A stretch of 13,740 nucleotides of DNA from Candidatus Glassbacteria bacterium RIFCSPLOWO2_12_FULL_58_11 (lineage in GTDB: Bacteria > Gemmatimonadota > Glassbacteria > GWA2-58-10): the NCBI GenBank assembly GCA_001780825.1, contig MFIX01000262.1, positions 1 through 13,740 of the forward strand. Direction: 5' to 3'. The notes beneath the pieces were generated by a model. The model did not search any database. It was not told the origin of the DNA and was given only the letters and a program-made list of their open reading frames with translations. The translations under genes were made by a program, and so were the position numbers. Position 1 is the stretch's first letter, and every line of letters starts with the position of its first letter. This document shows, piece by piece, positions 7,116-13,740 of this stretch.

Positions 7116-10100
7116 CTAATTGGACCGAAGAGCGCCGCTTATCGCTTTCCGCAGGTCAAAAAGATCTCCGACTGTCAGCTTCTTGAAAGTGAGCACCGGT
7201 GCCTGCGGATCATCGGCCCAGGCGGCCAGGGCCTGCCTGACCCGGGCCTTGTTCCAGCCGGGTTTGGCCGCCAGGAGGTCGAGGTACTCGATATCCTGCT
7301 GGGCCCTGCGGATCGCCTTGAGCCGCACCCCGGCGATCGGACCGTCGTAATCCTTGCCCGAGCCCGCATATTGGGCTCCGGGATAAAATACCGCGAGGTC
7401 GCTGGGCTTGATCCAGCCCTCGCCGCGCAAGGAATCCCAGTACGGCAGATCCCCGACAGTGCCGATCGACCAGTAAGTGAAAAAGCTGGATTGGAGCTCG
7501 GCCAAGCGCCCCCAGACCGCCGGTCCCGCGCCGTAATGCCAGTACTTTTCCTCGGGGTTGCGCTGCATGCGGAAGCGGGCGGTAGTGCCGAAATCGAAGA
7601 GCCCGCTGCTGTTCCAGAGATTGCAGACGCCGTTGTCCCAGAGGCCGCGTGTCAGCTCCGGCTGCGAGACATCGGTGCGGAGATGAAGCTTTACCGCGCC
7701 AGGTTTCGCCTGAAGGTAGCCCTGGCGGACCAGGGAAAGGAAGAAGCGGTTCGCCGCATAGTCATCATAATCCACCGGCTCATCGAGAAGCCAGAAAGAG
7801 GTTCCCTCTCCCTCATTGGGCATGCCGAAAAAGTGGCACTTGAAATAGTATTTATTGTTGAAATATACCTGGAAATTGGTGCCGGTAAATCCGCTTTTCC
7901 GGAAATGCTCGAAGAGCTGGCGAGTTATGGAGGCAATTCCAGCCTGGTATTGTTTATCCATGGCCTGCTCGAGCGGGCGGGATTTCTTGGCCCATTCCCC
8001 ATATTCCTCACGGTTTTTCAACTCCGCCCAGTCCGCGTAATGCTCTTTCAGCGGCATGGGCCAGTTCTCATGGATCGGCAGGTACATCTGCTCCACCGGA
8101 ACTCCCGCGCCCGGACCGCGGTAGCCCTCTTCAGCCGTAAAAGCCCTGCCGTTCAGGTACTGGGCGTACCGGCCGTCCCATTCCTTCCAGGAGGAAACCT
8201 GTGGCCCGGCGGGAGACATTTTAATTTCCGGCGCGCACCCCTGGTGCACCTGGCCGCTTTGCGAATAGGGCAGGATATTTAATGTCGCCCGGTGCTGGTG
8301 CGCCATCTGGTAGAAACGCTTTTCGATCAGCCGGAGGCGCGCCGGAGGCACCTCGGATTTAAAGCCGAAAAGCGCTTGAATGCCGTACTCATAAGCGTTC
8401 AAATCCACAACCCAGCTCGCCCGGTCGGGCAAGACCGGCGGCAGTACCTCCAGCTCGAGGATCAGGACCGCCGGCCGCTTGAGCTCGCGTGCGGTAACTG
8501 TCACTTTCCCCTGGTAGCGGCCCGGCCGGGTATTCGGCGGCACATAGAGGTCCACCCAGACCGACTGGCAGCGCTGCTCGCCGCCCAGGTTGTCCAGGGC
8601 GGGCAGGTTGAACGTGCTCTCGAAAGGGATGTTGAGGGGCAGGCAGGCATCTCCGTGCCAGGCGGTGCGCTGGCCGGCATTGTCTACCATGTCCCCGGGC
8701 CCGATCAGATCCGCCCGTCCAGGTACGGCTTTCATGTACCAGACCCGGTAGCAGGAGAGGTTACCGGCCACCTTGAGCACTCCCCCATTGCCGATAAAAT
8801 CATCCGGTACGATCCGGATATCGCTGAGAGACGTGTCGCCCAACCTTTCCAGGATTAGCTGGAACGCCACTACCTCCCCGCGCAGGGCCTCCAGATAGAC
8901 CGTGCGCCGGGCGGCTTTCCAGACCGGGTCCTCGATTTTCATTTTCGGATTGTCGACATAGACGTTCGTGTCGCGCAGGATGCCGCCGGTCAGCGGATCG
9001 ACCTTGGTCAGGTCGGAGCAGGCCCAGAGCTGAAGAAGGTTCTCATAGACTGCTTCCGCCGAGCCGGCTATCTCCTCCGCCGGCCTGGGCCGCTCGAGCA
9101 TCACCTGCTCCGCCCCGGGTACGGTGATCTCGCACTGCGACAGCGGTCCCAGGTTTCCGGCCTCATCCAGGGCGCGCAGCCCCAAGTGATACTTCCCGGG
9201 TGCCAGGCTGCTCACCCGCAGGCTGTCTTTCCCGCCGGGCGCTCCAGGCCGGGGTACCAGCCAGCGCGGGAGGCGCTCGTACTTTTCCCACCGGTTCCCG
9301 TCCAGAACGGACTCGGCGTACCGGGCCTCATAGCCCAGGACCGCGCCGCCGCTTACCCCATCCTCCGCGGGGGCCTTAAAAGAGACGGTCACCGCAGATT
9401 CGTAAGGGTCGGTGGAAGTGACTGTCAGCGGTCCGGCGGGCCCGGGAGGAGTGTGGTCCTCAGCGACGGCCTCGACCTCGAGGAAGGGGCGATAGGACGG
9501 CTCCTGGACCTCGCGGGTGTACATATAGATATCTTTCGAGCGGTCATAAACGTAAGGCGTGCCCTGGCCCTTGATACTCTGGCCCTCAGCCACCTGTCCC
9601 TTGTCATCGGTCAACACCAGGCTTGTGACCAAGCCGGCGGCCAACGCGGAGACCAGCTCCGGGGCGACCGGGAACCTGAGGTGAAGTACATCCGGGGCCG
9701 CCTGCTCCCGCTGGATCTCCGCGGGTCCGGCGTGGCTGTAGCGCAGGTCCGGATGCGCCCAGGAGACAGAGTAAACGCGGCTGCCGGGCCAGGACCAGTA
9801 ATTTTCCGGCCCGTGCTGCTTGCCCGCCTGCGGCTCCCGGGCCCAGAGCCAGCTCGCCCCGCCCATACCGGTCTCGCCGTTGATCCCCTCCCCCTCCTCC
9901 CAGTCGGCCAGGACCGAGCAAAGCCCGATTCCGTAAAGGTCGCCGGCCGCGAGATAGATGTTCAACCAGGCCTTTTTCACGCTCATCCCGCGCAGACTGT
10001 CGGTGTCGAAACGCAGCAGGCAGGCCTTTGTCTCGAAACCGTACCAGTTCTGGTTCTGGCGGATAGGCACGCTGACCGAGGCGCCGCCGTTCTGCTCAAA

Positions 10101-10214
10101 ACAGCCGCGCTCGCTGGAAATGCCCGCATCGGCGGTAACCGGCAGGCGGACAGTAGCGGCGGAGGTGTAAGCCGGTAATCCGGCAAGCAAGAGGATCAGG
10201 ATCAGCATGGGCAT
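7116..10214 (-). CDS. Secreted multidomain GH123/DUF4091-like glycosidase candidate
   Basis: A 1032-residue exported protein, probably acting on glycans in the periplasm or outside the cell. ATG 10214 is chosen because GGAGG lies six bases upstream and the signal peptide (MPMLILILLLAGLPAYTSA) then begins at residue 1. A TTG at 10319 would overlap htpG and add 35 polar residues. Residues about 20-250 resemble DNRLRE modules (ACLLRFDTDSLRGMSVKKAW, VLADWEEGEG). About 255-366 is fibronectin-III-like (APGKYHLGLRALDEAGNLGP). About 370-1032 resembles the GH123/DUF4091 group: a beta-sandwich (VPPNTRPGRYQGKVTV), a probable TIM barrel with FWLLDEPVDYDDY, and the C-terminal RLKAIRRAQQDIEYLDLLA helix typical of DUF4091. 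In GH123 enzymes an adjacent Asp-Glu pair supports substrate-assisted catalysis on GalNAc; D811-E812 here is the obvious counterpart. The substrate is unproven. It begins 88 bases after htpG on the same strand. Confidence 0.5.
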   Translation of the reverse strand: MPMLILILLLAGLPAYTSAATVRLPVTADAGISSERGCFEQNGGASVSVPIRQNQNWYGFETKACLLRFDTDSLRGMSVKKAWLNIYLAAGDLYGIGLCSVLADWEEGEGINGETGMGGASWLWAREPQAGKQHGPENYWSWPGSRVYSVSWAHPDLRYSHAGPAEIQREQAAPDVLHLRFPVAPELVSALAAGLVTSLVLTDDKGQVAEGQSIKGQGTPYVYDRSKDIYMYTREVQEPSYRPFLEVEAVAEDHTPPGPAGPLTVTSTDPYESAVTVSFKAPAEDGVSGGAVLGYEARYAESVLDGNRWEKYERLPRWLVPRPGAPGGKDSLRVSSLAPGKYHLGLRALDEAGNLGPLSQCEITVPGAEQVMLERPRPAEEIAGSAEAVYENLLQLWACSDLTKVDPLTGGILRDTNVYVDNPKMKIEDPVWKAARRTVYLEALRGEVVAFQLILERLGDTSLSDIRIVPDDFIGNGGVLKVAGNLSCYRVWYMKAVPGRADLIGPGDMVDNAGQRTAWHGDACLPLNIPFESTFNLPALDNLGGEQRCQSVWVDLYVPPNTRPGRYQGKVTVTARELKRPAVLILELEVLPPVLPDRASWVVDLNAYEYGIQALFGFKSEVPPARLRLIEKRFYQMAHQHRATLNILPYSQSGQVHQGCAPEIKMSPAGPQVSSWKEWDGRYAQYLNGRAFTAEEGYRGPGAGVPVEQMYLPIHENWPMPLKEHYADWAELKNREEYGEWAKKSRPLEQAMDKQYQAGIASITRQLFEHFRKSGFTGTNFQVYFNNKYYFKCHFFGMPNEGEGTSFWLLDEPVDYDDYAANRFFLSLVRQGYLQAKPGAVKLHLRTDVSQPELTRGLWDNGVCNLWNSSGLFDFGTTARFRMQRNPEEKYWHYGAGPAVWGRLAELQSSFFTYWSIGTVGDLPYWDSLRGEGWIKPSDLAVFYPGAQYAGSGKDYDGPIAGVRLKAIRRAQQDIEYLDLLAAKPGWNKARVRQALAAWADDPQAPVLTFKKLTVGDLFDLRKAISGALRSN

Positions 10215-10302
10215 TAACGGCCTCCAGGACTTGAAACGGGTGGTATTTGATATATTGCGACAGGGAGATTCGGATTGTTTTTTGTGTACAGTATCGGGAA
10301 TG

Positions 10303-12189
10303 CTACTCTCCGAGAACAAGGTTTTTCCGGATCAGCTCATTGATCCGGCCGGTGAACCCGGCGGCATCCTTCAACTTGGATCCCTCGGCGATCACCGCCT
10401 GCTCGTAAAGCAGCCGCCCATACTTTTCGATCCGCTCATCCGCTGGATTCTTGGCGTGCAGCTCCCGCAGAGCGGCCACCGCCGGATGTTCCGGGTTGAG
10501 CTCCAGTATCCGACCGGTCTCCGGGAAATCGCCCTCGTGGCCGAGCCGTTTCATCAGACGCTCCATGTGCGCGCTCGGCGCATCCTCCTCCGCCACCAGG
10601 CAGGCGGCGCTCTCTTTCAGCCGGGTCGAGAGCCGCACCTGTTTAACCTCCTCGATTTTCCCGTTGAGAAATTCCAGGAAATCCCTGAACTGCTTTTCCT
10701 TATCTTTCAGGGCCTCACTGTCCTCTGACTCGCCGGCCAGCTCCCCGCGGTCCACCGGCTTGAATTTTTTATCCTTGTACTGTCCCAGGCTGCCGGCGAG
10801 CCATTCATCCAGCGGGTCGGTGAAAAAGAGCACCTCCCGGCCGCGCGCGGCCAGGCTTTCCAGGTATGGCGCGCCTTCCAGCTCCGCCCGGCTCTCTCCG
10901 ACCAGGTAATAAATCTCCTCCTGGCCCTCCGGCATCCGCTTGAGATACTCTTCGAGCGCGGTGTATTTCCCGGCGGGGGTCCGGGTGGACTGGAACAGCA
11001 GCAGCTCGGTCAGCTTTTCCCGGTTGGCCCAGTCGGTATTCACGCCTTCCTTGAGGATCGAGCCGAACTCCCGGTAAAAGTCGAGATACTTGTCCGGCTC
11101 CTCCTTTTTCATCTGCTCCAGGGTATTGAGGACCTTATTCACCAGGCTCTTGCGGATTTTTTCGATCAATTCGTTTTCCTGCAGCATCTCCCGCGAGACA
11201 TTCAGCGGCAGGTCCGTGGAATCGACCACTCCTTTGACAAACCGCAGGTAGGCGGGCATCAATTTTTCGAATTCAGCGGTGATAAATACCCTGCGAACAT
11301 AGAGCTGCAGCCCGGAGGCCACCGGGTGCCAGAGCATGTCGAATGGCTTTTTCGCTGGAATAAAAAGGATTGCCCGGAATTCCAGCCGACCCTCAGCCAC
11401 GAAATGGATGATTTTAGCCGGGTCCGCGATGTCCCGCGAGATATGCTTGTAAAATTCTGCGTATTCCTGTTCGCTCACCTCGGATTGGGGCCTGAGCCAG
11501 ATCGCCTTGCGGTGGTTCAGTGTCTCTTCTTTTGTTTTTTCCTCATCTTCCCCGTCTTTTGTCACCAGGATCACCGGGTGCTCCAGGAAATCGGAAAACT
11601 TTTTCACCACCTCTTTGATCCGCCACTCATCGAGGAATTCTTTTTCCTCCTCCCGGAGGGTCAGGATCACCTCGGTGCCGCGCTCTTTTTTGTCGGCCTC
11701 CTCGACCGTGTATTCTCCCTGGCCGCTCGAGCTCCAGCGGACCGCTGAGGATTCCTCCCCGGCGGCCCGGGAAATGACGGTGACGTTTTCGGCCACCATG
11801 AAAGCGGAGTAGAAGCCGACCCCGAACTGGCCGATAAGCTCGGGAAAATCCTTTTTATCCGCGGCCTGGATCTGTTTGATGAACTCGCGCGTTCCGCTTT
11901 TCGCCAGGGTGCCCAGGTTCTCGATAATCTCCTCGCGGGTCATCCCGATCCCGTTGTCGCGCACGGTCAGGGTACGCGCTTTTTGATCCGGGATCAGGCG
12001 AATCTCCCAGGTCTCCTCCTTGCCCGCCAGCTCCGGCCGGGTCAGAGACTGATAGCGCAGGTTGTCGATCGCATCGCTGGCATTACTGATCAGCTCGCGT
12101 AAAAATATTTCCTTGTGCGAATACAGCGAATGGACGATGATCTCCATCACCTGCTGCAGCTCGGCCTTGAATTTCATCTTCCGGGCCAT
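10303..12189 (-). CDS. htpG: Molecular chaperone HtpG (Hsp90)
   Basis: Cytoplasmic ATP-dependent Hsp90 chaperone, full length at 628 residues (E. coli HtpG 624). The GHKL ATPase domain (about 1-220) shows E32, N36 and D39 in FLRELISNASDAIDNL, D78 in DNGIGM, LGTLAKSGT, and the lid segment GQFGVGFYSAFMVA. The middle domain (about 225-500) carries LPLNVSREMLQ, where R333 corresponds to the catalytic arginine. The C-terminal dimerisation domain ends at LGE. ATG 12189 follows AGGAGG with a six-base spacer. It ends in TAG. No CIRCE element (TTAGCACTC-type inverted repeat) lies upstream. A perfect TATAAT lies at 12298-12303 (minus) without a good -35, and a CCCCTTTA (12224-12231) faintly recalls a heat-shock -10. 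The next gene downstream encodes the glycosidase-like protein, an unusual neighbour. Identification is certain. Confidence 0.5.
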   Translation of the reverse strand: MARKMKFKAELQQVMEIIVHSLYSHKEIFLRELISNASDAIDNLRYQSLTRPELAGKEETWEIRLIPDQKARTLTVRDNGIGMTREEIIENLGTLAKSGTREFIKQIQAADKKDFPELIGQFGVGFYSAFMVAENVTVISRAAGEESSAVRWSSSGQGEYTVEEADKKERGTEVILTLREEEKEFLDEWRIKEVVKKFSDFLEHPVILVTKDGEDEEKTKEETLNHRKAIWLRPQSEVSEQEYAEFYKHISRDIADPAKIIHFVAEGRLEFRAILFIPAKKPFDMLWHPVASGLQLYVRRVFITAEFEKLMPAYLRFVKGVVDSTDLPLNVSREMLQENELIEKIRKSLVNKVLNTLEQMKKEEPDKYLDFYREFGSILKEGVNTDWANREKLTELLLFQSTRTPAGKYTALEEYLKRMPEGQEEIYYLVGESRAELEGAPYLESLAARGREVLFFTDPLDEWLAGSLGQYKDKKFKPVDRGELAGESEDSEALKDKEKQFRDFLEFLNGKIEEVKQVRLSTRLKESAACLVAEEDAPSAHMERLMKRLGHEGDFPETGRILELNPEHPAVAALRELHAKNPADERIEKYGRLLYEQAVIAEGSKLKDAAGFTGRINELIRKNLVLGE

Positions 12190-12291
12190 CGGAAGCCTCC
12201 TGAAGTCTTTCTATCATTTAAACTAAAGGGGTGTTGAAGAATCTCCATTACAAATTGAACTAAACAGTGAACGGATAATGCGATATGAATT

Positions 12292-12310
12292 GGCTTAATT
12301 ATATAAAGCC
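12292..12310 (-). promoter_or_regulatory. Candidate htpG -10 inside a small dyad
   Basis: On the minus strand TATAAT (12298-12303) is perfect. It is enclosed by GGCTT (12292-12296) and AAGCC (12306-12310), an inverted repeat that could be an operator. The -35 position (about 12321-12326) reads CTACTG and overlaps the first arm of the 28-base palindrome, so the promoter is weak or needs an activator. Confidence 0.5.
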
Positions 12311-12322
12311 TAAGGAATTACA

Positions 12323-12350
12323 GTAGGGGCGACGCATGCGTCGCCCCTAC
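12323..12350. repeat. 28-base perfect palindrome of the GTAGGGGCG type
   Basis: Arms GTAGGGGCGACGCA (12323-12336) and its exact reverse complement (12337-12350), with no loop. From memory, palindromes with GTAGGGGCG...CGCCCCTAC ends are dispersed in intergenic regions of many bacterial genomes, so this is probably one copy of a dispersed repeat rather than a private operator. No T-tract adjoins it. It lies about 130 bases upstream of htpG and next to its likely promoter. Confidence 0.5.
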
Positions 12351-12588
12351 AACACATTTATATTACCGGTATGTGTGATTATTCAAATGCGCTTCGCGAT
12401 CTTTACCGGATATTCCATTGTGCCCCGCCGGCGCGAGCCGGAAGCGCCTGAATCCGGAACTAATTTGTCGAATTCTCCGGAAAATTACAATAGTTGAATA
12501 TCGAGGCTGGCCGAGGTAAGGCAACTTAATTCCTAAGGGAAAAGATGCAATTCAGACGAGAGGAAGTTTTGGGGGGGGGAATGCATTG

Positions 12589-12632
12589 AAAAAAATGCTG
12601 GACCGGATAGCAAAAAAATCCAATCCAGCATT
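12589..12632 (-). terminator. Intrinsic terminator of the lipoprotein gene
   Basis: On the minus strand AATGCTGGA pairs perfectly with TCCAGCATT (9 bp; 12624-12632 with 12594-12602), with an inner GGAT/ATCC stem, followed by a run of Ts (12589-12593). It lies about 60 bases after the stop at 12693. This is the best terminator in the window. Confidence 0.5.
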
Positions 12633-12635
12633 CGC

Positions 12636-12652
12636 TTTAACCACCGGTTAAA
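12636..12652. repeat. Second hairpin adjoining the terminator
   Basis: TTTAACC (12636-12642), loop ACC, GGTTAAA (12646-12652). It is a perfect 7-bp stem three bases from the terminator stem, on the gene-proximal side. It may protect the 3' end of the lipoprotein mRNA. Confidence 0.5.
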
Positions 12653-12692
12653 TCAATACAGATTAATCAGTAATCACGAGGATTTAAAAATA

Positions 12693-13352
12693 TTATGGCT
12701 TAAATTTTCCAAACCCCGGGCCGACAGGCGACAGATATGCAATGCCATGCTGACCAGTGCCCTGGTCATTATAAACTTCCTGAATTACGGCAAACTCACC
12801 CCATATATCAGGACCTATTTCGGTACCGTCCGCGGCATACCAGATACCATTGACTTTAGTTGCGTCAAACGGCGCGGCAACTATCTTGACGAAATCATTC
12901 CACTTGAATATTTCTCCATTTTCCTCGTATTCTCCGCTCTGATGATTGGTTAACCATGCTCCGCTCCCGATGTAGCTGGGGAATCCAAAATGCCTGTCCA
13001 GCTTCCCGTCGCCGTCACAATCCGTATTGCTCAGCCAGGCGTCGTTCCACTTCATAATCAATTGAACGTCACTATACGGCTGGCACCACGCAGCATTTCT
13101 GTAAGCCTCACAATAACCGCCATTAAACATGTGAGCCTGGTAGTTATAGCCCCATTTATCGTAACCCGGCTCCACTACCTGGCCGTCTGAGGTTAAAAGA
13201 GTTCCATCCTGAATAGTTGTACATCCGCCTTTTTTAGCTCCGGCCAATACAGGACTGTCCGTTGACTCTAAGGGATTAGAAGCATCTTTGCAGCTCAAAA
13301 CAGTTAAAATCGCCATTGCCATAAGCAGGGTATAAAAGGAAATACTTTTCAT
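12693..13352 (-). CDS. Small lipoprotein of an unnamed conserved family
   Basis: A 219-residue predicted lipoprotein. The signal peptide (1-20) ends in a lipobox-like VLS-C21; K22 after the cysteine suggests outer-membrane sorting. ATG 13352 follows GGGAGG at seven bases. The mature part carries motifs I recall from many unannotated proteins of environmental bacteria and archaea: YNYQAHMFNG (69-78), MKWNDAWLSN (100-109), GSGAWLTNH (129-137), WNDFVKI (151-157) and IWGEFAVIQEVYND (183-196) followed by GTGQHG. DCDGDGKLD (111-119) has the D-x-D-x-DG spacing of a calcium-binding loop. C44, C81, C90 and C112 may form disulfides. No enzymatic motif is recognised, so I assign no function. GC is about 49% over 12721-12900, against 62-68% in sampled parts of the glycosidase-like gene. 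It has its own promoter, a long leader and a terminator, so it is monocistronic. Confidence 0.5.
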   Translation of the reverse strand: MKSISFYTLLMAMAILTVLSCKDASNPLESTDSPVLAGAKKGGCTTIQDGTLLTSDGQVVEPGYDKWGYNYQAHMFNGGYCEAYRNAAWCQPYSDVQLIMKWNDAWLSNTDCDGDGKLDRHFGFPSYIGSGAWLTNHQSGEYEENGEIFKWNDFVKIVAAPFDATKVNGIWYAADGTEIGPDIWGEFAVIQEVYNDQGTGQHGIAYLSPVGPGFGKFKP

Positions 13353-13373
13353 GGCAGAGCCTCCCGCATAACA

Positions 13374-13421
13374 TTATAAATTTTTACATCTTATAACCTT
13401 ACAATTAAATTGCTCTCTCAT
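13374..13421 (-). CDS. 15-codon upstream ORF in the lipoprotein leader
   Basis: ATG (13419-13421) is preceded by the strong Shine-Dalgarno AAGGAGGG (13424-13431). It encodes MREQFNCKVIRCKNL and ends in TAA (13374-13376), 21 bases before the lipoprotein ATG. The spacer is only about three bases, which may limit initiation. The peptide is not rich in one amino acid, so classical attenuation is not suggested. It may be a leader peptide or a chance frame under a strong ribosome site. Confidence 0.5.
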   Translation of the reverse strand: MREQFNCKVIRCKNL

Positions 13422-13586
13422 GGCCCTCCTTTTCAAGAAAGAAAAAATGGTCGCTATATGAAGGATATCCGAGATTTCTGTTAAAAGGAAATCTGCAAAA
13501 ACTTCGGGGCGACTCTCTGGTAGTTATTACCTGGCGGCAAGCTATTGAAATCGAGTCTGGAGAGATATTAGTTTGAAGCAATTCCT
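13422..13586 (-). promoter_or_regulatory. Long structured 5' leader of the lipoprotein mRNA
   Basis: With the start predicted near 13586, the untranslated leader is about 230 bases in total. Visible stems are GACTC/GAGTC (13511-13515 with 13553-13557), enclosing GGTA/TACC (13519-13522 with 13528-13531), and a perfect AGATTTC/GAAATCT pair (13472-13478 with 13488-13494). In the last hairpin the loop and adjoining arm (minus-strand TCCTTTT) are complementary to AAAAGGA at the upstream ORF's ribosome site. I recognise no known riboswitch consensus. Confidence 0.5.
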
Positions 13587-13592
13587 TCTCTT

Positions 13593-13622
13593 ATTATTAC
13601 TTCATTAATGAGGCCTTGTCAA
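13593..13622 (-). promoter_or_regulatory. Sigma-70-type promoter of the lipoprotein gene
   Basis: Minus strand: TTGACA (13617-13622, perfect -35), 18-base spacer, AATAAT (13593-13598, five of six to TATAAT). The spacer contains the perfect palindrome TCATTAATGA (13602-13611), placed where a repressor would block polymerase. Transcription should begin near 13586. Confidence 0.5.
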
Positions 13623-13651
13623 GATTTCCACCCGGCCGCTAGCTGAATATT

Positions 13652-13680
13652 TTGTCTTCCGCTGTTCTTTCAATTATTAT
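13652..13680 (+). promoter_or_regulatory. Divergent promoter for a gene beyond the right edge
   Basis: Plus strand: TTGTCT (13652-13657), 17-base spacer, TATTAT (13675-13680). Start near 13687. An AGGAG Shine-Dalgarno lies at 13730-13734 with six bases left before the window ends, so a plus-strand coding region probably starts at 13741 or just after. Only 29 bases separate this promoter from the lipoprotein's -35, so the two may share control. Confidence 0.5.
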
Positions 13681-13740
13681 TCTATTGCACGCTCAACGAC
13701 TCAATAATTTGTCCTTTTAAACCGCTCCCAGGAGAGAAAA

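Larger units (their letters stand above)
12190..12692. other. Intergenic region upstream of htpG
   Basis: About 500 bases with no supported gene. It contains the htpG promoter zone, the 28-base palindrome (12323-12350), and a GNRA-capped stem CCGGC-GCGA-GCCGG at 12428-12441. It also has two TCCGGA palindromes near 12455-12480, a run of nine Gs (12571-12579), and the lipoprotein terminator (12589-12632) with a second hairpin beside it (12636-12652). The htpG transcript probably starts near 12291, giving a leader of about 100 bases. Confidence 0.5.

Noticed and set aside
10215..10319. TTG 10319 as start of the glycosidase-like gene
   Set aside because: It overlaps htpG, lacks a ribosome site and puts 35 polar residues before the signal peptide. 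ATG 10214 has GGAGG.
12190..12300. CIRCE or sigma-32 control of htpG
   Set aside because: No CIRCE inverted repeat was found. The CCCCTTTA at 12224-12231 with TTTGTAA at 12248-12254 matches the heat-shock consensus only loosely.
12545..12953. Plus-strand gene antisense to the lipoprotein
   Set aside because: It needs a one-base change in the G run and only mirrors the lipoprotein codons.
13422..13586. Cyclic-di-GMP or other known riboswitch in the lipoprotein leader
   Set aside because: No consensus core of a riboswitch class I know could be matched; only generic stems are visible.
1..13740. CRISPR arrays, tRNA/rRNA genes, transposases, attachment sites
   Set aside because: No regularly spaced repeats, no cloverleaf or rRNA signature, and no transposase-like frame on either strand.

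Overview
This window looks like a chromosomal segment from a Gram-negative, largely uncultivated bacterium, plausibly of the FCB superphylum or a neighbouring candidate phylum. The basis is a large TonB-dependent receptor with an N-terminal carboxypeptidase-regulatory-like domain, a very large secreted multidomain glycosidase-like protein, and a lipoprotein of a type I associate with metagenome genomes. The phylum is an inference. UAG and UGA both serve as ordinary stops (htpG and the glycosidase-like gene end in TAG; HU and mscS end in TGA), so the in-frame stops described below are not code reassignment.

Layout. 1-2320 (minus) is the TonB-dependent receptor, running off the left edge. 2525-3307 (minus) is an OmpR-type response regulator broken by one amber codon inside its receiver domain. 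3308-4268 is a poorly coding stretch. It holds a proline/methionine-rich MPxPP-repeat reading frame (plus) whose apparently coding continuation lies behind an in-frame TGA, followed by a hairpin. 4269-5936 (minus) is a two-gene unit: a DUF432-like protein followed after 15 bases by an MscS-type mechanosensitive channel. An HU-family DNA-binding protein (plus, 6561-6833) diverges from it across about 620 bases of AT-rich DNA carrying two short perfect palindromes.

7116-10214 (minus) encodes a 1032-residue exported protein: a DNRLRE-like module, a fibronectin-III-like module and a GH123/DUF4091-like catalytic region with a DE pair. It lies just downstream of htpG (10303-12189, minus) and may be co-transcribed with it. 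Upstream of htpG is a 28-base perfect palindrome of the GTAGGGGCG type. 12693-13352 (minus) is a small lipoprotein with strikingly conserved-looking motifs and no named function. It has a strong promoter, a long structured leader containing a 15-codon ORF, and a clear intrinsic terminator. A divergent promoter and Shine-Dalgarno at the right edge predict a plus-strand gene starting at about 13741.

The genes do not form one pathway. The clearest functional units are DUF432-MscS (membrane tension or osmotic response), regulator plus outer-membrane receptor (now apparently uncoupled by mutation), and the lipoprotein with its own leader. No CRISPR array, tRNA, rRNA or transposase was seen.
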